Shown here piece after piece: positions 57,646-64,000 of a DNA stretch of 64,000 nt; position 1 is the first letter of the stretch, and every line of letters begins with the position of its first letter. The notes under the pieces are model-generated. The model did not search any database. It worked only from the letters and a program-made list of their open reading frames with translations, and was not told where the DNA came from. The translations under genes and the position numbers were made by a program. This DNA comes from Moniliella sp. 'wahieum' (Eukaryota > Basidiomycota > Moniliellomycetes > Moniliellales > Moniliellaceae), in NCBI GenBank assembly GCA_003971905.1, contig RSEE01000117.1:124001-188000 (forward strand). Direction: 5' to 3'.

Positions 57646-59065
57646 ATGTCCGCGGTGGCCACCGACACAGACGGGCTTGCTGCGCTGGCTTCGGCCTCGG
57701 CCTCGGCTTCTTCCTCACCCTCTGCTTCGGCCTCTCCCGAAGCCGGCCGGGCACGCAAGCGGCCCACTCCGCCTCTGGTCCCCGACGATCCCGCCCAGAC
57801 CACCCTGACCGCGGGGAGCAAACGGCCGAAGGTGCTTACGCCGGACCGGCAGGCGCGCTTGGAGGCGCGGCAGGCGCGCAACCGCCTGTCGGCCCAGGCC
57901 AGCCGCGACAAGAAGAAGAACTATGTGTCGCAGCTGGAGCGGCAGCACGCGCAGTTGTCGCAGGACCAGGCTGAGCTGTGGCACAAGCTGCAGGACTACG
58001 AGACTCGGTTCCACACGATTGGCGTGCTGCTTGGCGCGAACGCTACGGACGACGCACGGCACACGTTGCGTCAGGTAGCGGCCTATGTCGCTGCCGTCGG
58101 CCAGCCAGGTCCGGTACCCCTCGATCCGACCGTTCCCGTCCCCGTTCCCGCTGCTGCTCCCGCTTCCGCTCCCGCTCCCGAAGGCGAGAAGCTCGTCTCC
58201 ACCAGACCCACCAGCACCAGCCCCACAGCCTCCCCTCTTTCCTCCTCACATCTACCCTCGCCAATCCCACCACGCACGTCTTGCCCGCGTGTGGGCCAGC
58301 CCCGGCTCGTCAGCTGCGTCCAGCACGGCCCCCGCGCCACCTGCGACGCCAGCATCGGCATCGGCACCAGCACCACCAGCATCGGACCGGGATAAGGCTG
58401 ACCGCGACGTGCCCTGCGCTGCTTCGGCCGGGCCCGAGACGTCGGAATTGAGCGCTCGCCTTCCTGCAGTGAAGGCGATCTCCCGCTGCGAGCGCTCTTC
58501 CCTCGCCCTCGACGCCCGTGCCGCTGCGGCCCACGACGCCGTCCTGCTCAGCCACCACTTTGCCCACCCCGCTTGACCTCGCGTCGTTGTTCCCCGCGGC
58601 GCTAGCCCCGACTCTGGTCCCCCTCCCGTCCCGGCCCCAGCTTCGGCACCAGCTCCAGCCTCATCCGACACCGCCAACGTGCTTCTCCCGCCCGAGACGT
58701 TGGCCGCGCTCATGCTGGACGTGGAGGACGCGGAGCAGGAACCATGCCCGGCCACCACGACGGACACTGGAGGCTCCCTGCCCTCGTCGCAGCACACTTG
58801 GTCTTGCCCAGGACCGGACGCGCAGCCGTGGATCGACACGTGGCTCATGCCGCTCGAGAGCTTGCCTGGCTCGCCGGTGGGTTGCGACGCGTCGGTGCCG
58901 TTGCCGTTGCCGTTGCCGTTGCCGCTTGGGTGGGACGCGTCGGTGCCGTGGCTGCCTGCGTGGGACGCGGACGCGTGTGCGGATGCGTGTGCTGACCCCC
59001 CGCTAGACCCACACCTTTACCCAGAGCTGGATGGGCCCGTGGGCGCGAGCGAGGGCGCGCTGTAG
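57646..59065 (+). CDS. HAC1/XBP1-type bZIP transcription factor (unfolded protein response)
   Basis: Starts MSAVATDTDGLAALASASAS. The bZIP domain at about residues 62-110 has basic region RQARNRLSAQASRDKKKNYV followed by SQLERQHAQLSQDQAEL. The NRxxAQxxRDxKK spacing is characteristic of XBP1/HAC1 factors, which activate ER-stress genes after Ire1 cuts their mRNA. A Pro/Ala-rich middle follows. One frame then ends AVLLSHHFAHPA at a stop at 58574. Beyond it another frame continues TPLDLASLFPAALAPTLVP and, after one more frame change, SSDTANVLLPPETLAALMLD and an acidic, Pro-rich end DPHLYPELDGPVGASEGAL. The two candidate cleavage loops at 58464 and 58483 lie exactly where a frame switch is needed (see findings). 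A separate indel near 58180 is also required. The family assignment is firm; the unconventional intron is a hypothesis. Confidence 0.8.
58456..58495 (+). promoter_or_regulatory. Candidate Ire1-type double stem-loop with 19-nt unconventional intron
   Basis: Stem TCGCCTTC / GAAGGCGA (8 bp, no mismatch) closes the 7-nt loop CTGCAGT at 58464-58470. A second loop CCGCTGC at 58483-58489 is closed by CTC/GAG, extendable by GCG/CGC across a 2-nt bulge. Both loops fit the CNG|CNGN Ire1 consensus. Cutting each after its third base removes 58467-58485 (19 nt) and changes the frame by one. The second stem is weak and the bulged extension competes with the first stem. Confidence 0.45.
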
Positions 59066-59866
59066 CTCTGCCCGCTTGGCCCTGGTTGCGAGTAGTGGTT
59101 AGGGCTTGTATTGTTGTTTGTTTGATGTTGTTCGTACATCGTTGTTGGGGGTGTGTCGTAGTGGATTCGGTGGAGGTGTCGCAGCAGACAGCGTTGGTTA
59201 CACGTTTAATTAAACGTTAAACGACAGGCGCACCCGGGCGGAACGCAGACACGCTGTTCCGCTCGAGTAGCGCTGCGGGTTAGGGGACGGACTGGTCACG
59301 CGTCACGCGTCCCTCTGCAGGCTCAAGTGACTAGTGACTAGTGACTGGGCACACGCCCCGCGGCAGCACCAGGGCGCCCTCGCGCCGGCCGCTCCCCTGC
59401 ACGGCATGGCGCCTGTGTGGGTGCAGGCCATCGCGTCACACACTGGCCTTGTGCGGCCGGCGGTGGGTAGGGTTGCGAGCTGTGTTACGTAAGACACAAG
59501 GCGGGGGACACTGGCGCGGTGGGGGGTATTGTGTGGGCACGGAGTGAGGGGCGGGGGATGGGTGACGGGGTGTCACCGGTCAGAGCTCCCCGCGCGGCCG
59601 CATCTCGTCGGCGTTTGGGCGCGTCGTCGTCTCTTCCAGGTGGTTGCCGTCGCCATCGCCAGAGCGCTCTCCACCACCGCCACGGCCGTCCCCGCCACCG
59701 CCTCCGCCGTCCCCGCCACCACCGTCCCCACCACCGCCACCACCGCCACCACCACCACCCCTACCGCGCACCTGGCTGCCTGTCTGCTCTCCTCCCTGCC
59801 CCCCCCTGCGCCAGCCCATGAGCGCGCTGCCGTAGACTGTGTGATCGCTGATCACTTTGTGCCGCC
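59066..59866. other. Intergenic region upstream of the SWI1-like gene
   Basis: Contains ACGTTTAATTAAACGTTAAA (59202-59221), a palindromic relative of the AACGTT motif, GTGACTAGTGACTAGTGACT near 59327-59346, and CCACCG/CCGCCA repeats (59668-59765). Open frames over the repeat have no domain. Confidence 0.5.
59668..59765. repeat. CCGCCA-type trinucleotide-rich tract
   Basis: Irregular repeats of CCACCGCCA and CCACCACC about 100 bp before the ATG at 59867. Confidence 0.6.
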
Positions 59867-61093
59867 ATGGCCCAGCCGCCCGCCTACCCCTTCTCCCTCT
59901 TCCCGCCTGCCGCCACGGGCACTGGCCCCGGCACCACCAACGCCACCCCCGCCCCCAACACCATGTACCAGCCGCCCTCGAGCCAGTGGCCCTCGGCCGC
60001 CGCAGTCCCACCCGACTTTGCCTCGGTCCTGTCGGGTCTCTCGGCCGGCATGCCTTCGTCCCAGCTCCAGCCGCAGCAAGCGCAACACAGCAAGCGCAAC
60101 AGCAGCAGCAACAACAACAACAACAACTGCAACAGCAACAACAACAACAGCAACAACACAACAACAACACAACAACCGCAACAGCAGACACTCCCCAACC
60201 CCGCCCTGTTTGCCGCCATGATGGGGCTCCCGCCCGGCACCCCTTGCGCCCCACCAGCAGCAGCTGCTTCTCCAGCAGCTGCGCCAGCGCCAGCAGCAGC
60301 AGGCGGCGTTTGCGCCTGGCCTCGGCACGCCTGCTGCGACGATGGGCATGCCCGGGATGCCGACGGCGTCCAGCATGCCTTCTGCTCCGGGCGCAGGTGC
60401 GGGCGCGATGCATGCCACGCCGACGGTCAATCCGGCGCAGATGCTGGGCTCGCCCTGGGCTGCCGCCGCGCAGCAGCAGCAGCAACAGCAACAGCAGCAG
60501 CTGCACGCGTCGCAGGCCGTAACCGCCGGCCAGTCGCCCTCGCCTGCTGCGCACCGCACCCCGCAGCCCGCGCCGGCCCAGGCCCAGGCCCAGCTGCCCA
60601 CGCCGCAGCGCCAGCGCCAGTCGTTCGCCTCCAACCTCGCCGCGAGCAACATGTCCTTCCTGGCGCAGCGGGCGGGCACGGCCGCCGCCCCGGGCCCAGG
60701 CCCAGGCCATCCCAGTGCCAATGCCAATCCCAATGCGAATCCCAATGCGAATCCCAATCCCAACAATGCCACCGCCGCGGCCGCCGCGTCGTCCGACCCG
60801 AGCTCCAATCCGTTTGCTGCGCTCTCGAGCCAGCTCGGCACTCCGACCCAGCAACAGGCCACGCCGAGCCAGACGCCCGCGCTGCCTCTGGGCCAGAACA
60901 GCACGCCGTTGGCCGCTTGGCTTTCCAACAGCGCTAACTTACAGCGAGCGGTACGTCTCCTCCTTCTGTCTCTGTCTTGTCTTTCTCCCCGCCGCCCACT
61001 GACACTGACGTTGGCCGGCATGCTCAGCAGGCGCAAACGCAGGCACAGGCGCTGGCCCAAGCCCAAGCCCAAGCCCAAGCCCAGGCTCAAGCC

Positions 61094-61125
<32 letters not shown>

Positions 61126-62470
61126 AGCGCAAGCACAAGCTCAGGCGCAAGCCCAGGCACATGCGCAAGCTCAGGCCCAGTCGTCCCAACCCACGGCCTC
61201 TCCTATGCTCTCGCAGTTCGCCCAGGCGCAGGCGCAGCCCGCGGCGGCCGCGGCACAGATGACACCGCAGGCGCAGCCGCAGCCTGCGCCGTCGCAAGCA
61301 CCGGGCAGGTCGCCGGCCATGACGGATACGGCGGCGGTGGCGATGCAGCAGTACAACATGCTGTATGCGCGCATGATGGAGCTCAACCAGCAAATTTCGC
61401 GCGAACGCGACCAGCTCAACCAGGCCAAGACCAATGAGGAGCGCGGCCAGATGGAGCGTCTGATCGCAGATCGGATGAATGTGCTGTCGACGTTGCGTGC
61501 GCAGGTGATGCAGTACCACACGCTGGCTCGCCAGGCGCAAGCGCAAGCGCAAGCGCAAGCGCAAGCGCAAGCGCAGGTCCAGGCGCAAGCGCAGGCTCAG
61601 GCGCAAGCGCAAGCACAGGCCCAAGCGCAGGGCCAAACGCCTGGCCCACTGGGCCAGGGAACTCCGCCCCAGGGCATGCTCGCCTCCATGCCGGCGCCGA
61701 CGCCGGCGCAGCAACAGCAGATCATGGCCGCGACGCTGCAGGCGACACGGCAGAGCCTGACGGAGGAGCGTTTCAAGCACATCACGTCCGAACTGTTGGC
61801 CAAGCGCGGCTCGGCGTGGCCGGCAGATCCGCGCGTGAACAATGTGCCGGTCAACTTGTTCCGTCTGTACCAGACTGTGGCCGGGTACAACGGTTCGGAT
61901 GCGGTGAGTGCGGCGGACGCGTGGCCGAGCGTAGCGATGGCCTTGGACCTCGTCCCGCGCCCACCGGGCCCACCTACCGTCCCGCCCGCCGCGCGCCACG
62001 TCGCACCCGCCCTGCTCCAGCTCTACACGCAGTACGTCAAGCCGTTCGAGGAGGCGTGGAAGATGGTCGTGCGAAAGCACCAGATGTTGCAGGCGGCGCG
62101 ACTGCAGCAGCAGGCTGCGAGCCAGGCTGGCCAGGTGGGCCAGGTGGGGCCGACGGTCGGAATCAGTTCCCCGGCCGCGCCGCCTGCCTCTGAGCCGGCT
62201 CCTGCTCCGCCGTCGGTACAGGCTCCGGCTCCGGCTCAGGTACAGCCACAACCACAGCCACAGCCTCAGCCTCCAACCCAGGCCTCGCAACCGTTTGCCC
62301 AGCTGGCCAACTTGTCGCAAATCACGCCCCAGCAGCTGGCTTCGATGAGCATCACGCCGGAGCAGTTCAATGCCTTGCTGAGGAACGCTCAGCAAACTGC
62401 CTTGGCTCAGCAGCAGCAGCAGCAGCACACAGCAACAGCAACAGCAACAGCAACACAACAGCAGCAACAA

Positions 62471-62504
<34 letters not shown>

Positions 62505-64000
62505 GGCAACACCAATCACAACCGCCACAACAGCAGCAACATCTGCCACCACAGCAACAGCAACAGCAACAGCATCCGCAACAGCAACAGCAACAGCGAC
62601 ACCAGCCCCCGCCAAACCAGCAGCGGCCGCCCAGCCAGGCCCACCCGCAGGCTCAGTCTTCGCCGTTTGCGCAAGGACTTGCGCCGCAGCCTCCTGCTCC
62701 TGCTCCGTCCATGTCCCAGTCGTCTCAGCCCATGCGCCAGCCTGTGCCCGCCCCCGGTTTGGCGCTCAATGGCGCGCCTGGCACCGTCGGAGCGCCGGGA
62801 GCACCGGGGGCACCAGGGGCAGCGAGGCCTGGACCCGGCGGGACGGCTGCACCGGGTGCGCCCGGTGCGCCGTCGGCACTGACGATTACGCCCGAGATGG
62901 TGGAGGAAGGACGTCGGGCGACGTTGATGGTGGAAGAGGCGGCGCAGCGGGACGCGGAAGCGCGTCCGTTCCAACCCATCTCGGACATGCCCGAGTCGGA
63001 AAAGATCCAGGTGGTAGCTTCGCTGAGCCAGCTGCGGCCACTGACAATGCTAGCGCGCGCGCTGCAGCGCGTTCTGTGGGCGCTGGACCAGCGCGGACTG
63101 GCTAGCAAGCAGTTGGCTCAGGTCCTGCTGCTGTTGCGCGAACAGATTCGCCTCGCGCCCCAGGGCATCTTTATCATCCGCTACGCCGACCTCGAGCCGC
63201 GCATGCTCCAGCTCCGCCGCATCATCCAGGTCGTCCGCGCCAAGGCGCCCGAGCACGTCCAGCACATCACCACCAGCGTCGGCGCCGCGCTCGGCTTCCC
63301 GCCGTCGCAGTCGCAGCCACCCGCGGCGCCGCCGCCAGCGTCCTCGCAGCCGCCGAACGCGGCGGGACAGGCTGTTCCGGCGCAGCTGCCGGCCGCGCAG
63401 GCGCAGGCGGCTCAGGCACAGGCCCAAGCGCAAGCCCGCGCGCAGGCGCAGGCGCGCGCACAAGCGCAAGCACAGGCCCAAGCGCAAGTGCAGGCCCAGG
63501 CACAGCAGGCCAAGCACAGGCACAGGCCAAAGCACACGCCCAGCGCAGGCGCAGGCAGCACAGCCGGCGGACAGTGGCACGGCACGCCGCCCCTGGCCGC
63601 GAAGCGGGCGTCGCTCGAGGCGAGCCGGGCAAGCCCGTGTCGAAGCGCGGGCGTAACCAGGCCGCCGCCACGCCCGCCATCGACCTCGGCCTCGACCTCG
63701 ACCCCGGGCCGTCGATGCTGCCTCCGGCCGCGCCGCTGTCGGCGCCGGACGATGCCGGTGCGTGGCAAGCGCGCCGCGCGGTGCGCGGCCGCGGCAGCGG
63801 GAAACGTGGTGCCAGAGCCACGCTTCGTCCCACTCGGTCTCGTCGATGCCCAGCCCGGCGCTCGCCTCTGCTGCCTCCCCCACGTTTTCCTCCTCCTCCA
63901 CCCTGTCGGGCATCAAGGCGTCCGTGGCGTGCCGGACTGGCGGCGGCACAGGCGGCGCTGCGACAGCCGTCCAACCTCTCCCCAAGGACCCAGCCGCCAT
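59867..64000 (+). CDS. ARID-domain protein, SWI1-like SWI/SNF subunit (3' end outside window)
   Basis: The start [20 protein letters not shown] leads into a Q/N-rich region (about 60080-60190). A 77- or 80-nt intron begins at 60951 (GTACGTCT...CTCAGCAG). Long Ala-Gln dipeptide runs follow (61040-61180, 61530-61635). The ARID DNA-binding domain lies at about 61765-62060: [57 protein letters not shown]. After it are more poly-Gln (62408-62600) and [20 protein letters not shown], then [20 protein letters not shown]. The ARID plus Q/N-rich architecture fits Swi1/ARID1, the DNA-binding subunit of the SWI/SNF chromatin remodeller; this is inference, since other ARID proteins exist. Frame changes occur near 60115, 60250 and after about 63500. 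The gene is cut by the window end. Confidence 0.75.
61040..61180 (+). repeat. CAAGCC/CAGGCT hexamer repeat encoding (Ala-Gln)n
   Basis: About 22 six-base units inside the SWI1-like gene, encoding alternating Ala and Gln. Related runs of CAAGCG occur at 61530-61635 and 63410-63510 in the same gene. Confidence 0.85.

Noticed and set aside
58521-58527. Alternative second Ire1 loop CCGCTGC
   Set aside because: Pairing with the first loop would remove 57 nt, leaving the frame unchanged and the stop at 58574 in place. The closer loop at 58483 gives the needed shift.
59580-62515. Very long minus-strand frames (424 and 887 codons) opposite the SWI1-like gene
   Set aside because: They are antisense images of the GC-rich (Ala-Gln)n, poly-Gln and CCACCG repeats. 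They consist of Leu/Arg/Cys runs, while the plus strand holds an ARID domain.
1-64000. CRISPR array, prophage or bacterial operon
   Set aside because: Spliceosomal introns, histones and nuclear housekeeping genes show a eukaryotic chromosome; the repeats have no regular unique spacers.

Overview
The window is nuclear DNA of a GC-rich fungus, most likely a basidiomycetous yeast or smut-like fungus. The evidence is a set of short introns (about 47-80 nt, GTACGT/GTATGT donors, CTGAC/CTAAC branch sites, CAG/TAG acceptors, plus a few of 99-186 nt), fungal single-copy housekeeping genes, and an H3 tail ending in RRLRGERT. Organism identity is inference from gene style only.

Layout. Bases 1 to about 10.7 kb are gene-poor and richer in A/T. 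They hold low-complexity repeats, a pair of inverted dispersed repeats (934-1343 and 5557-5707), a tRNA-like sequence, a zinc-knuckle fragment, a minisatellite and one doubtful proline-rich coding region. From 10.7 kb on the window is gene-dense: a CaaX-ended protein of unknown function (+), DNA polymerase alpha POL1 (+), UTP20 (-), KRI1 (+), CFT2/CPSF100 (-), arginase CAR1 (+), histone H1 (+), kinetochore NUF2 (-), a PHO80-like cyclin (+), a decayed histone H3 copy (-), ribosomal stalk protein P1 (+), an LCL3-type nuclease (+), the XPF-family nuclease RAD1 (-), aspartate aminotransferase (-), an unrecognised multi-pass membrane protein (-), a HAC1/XBP1-type bZIP factor (+) and an ARID-domain, Q/N/AQ-rich SWI1-like protein (+) cut by the window end.

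How the genes relate. UTP20 and KRI1, both needed for 40S ribosome assembly, share a 271-bp divergent promoter. CFT2 and CAR1 share a 287-bp divergent promoter. Several pairs converge closely: POL1/UTP20, KRI1/CFT2, H1/NUF2 and LCL3/RAD1. Otherwise the genes are an ordinary housekeeping mixture and not a cluster.

Two cautions and one highlight. Almost every long conserved gene changes reading frame several times, often beside homopolymers. This fits uncorrected base-calling indels better than loss of so many essential genes, so CDS spans below are outer limits and not single open frames. The highlight is in the HAC1/XBP1-type bZIP gene. A near-perfect hairpin with a 7-nt CTGCAGT loop lies at 58456-58478 and a second CNGCNGN loop 12 nt further on. 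Cutting at both would remove 19 nt, bypass the stop at 58574 and open a longer acidic C-terminal region. That would be an Ire1-type unconventional intron, but an indel could give the same frame change.
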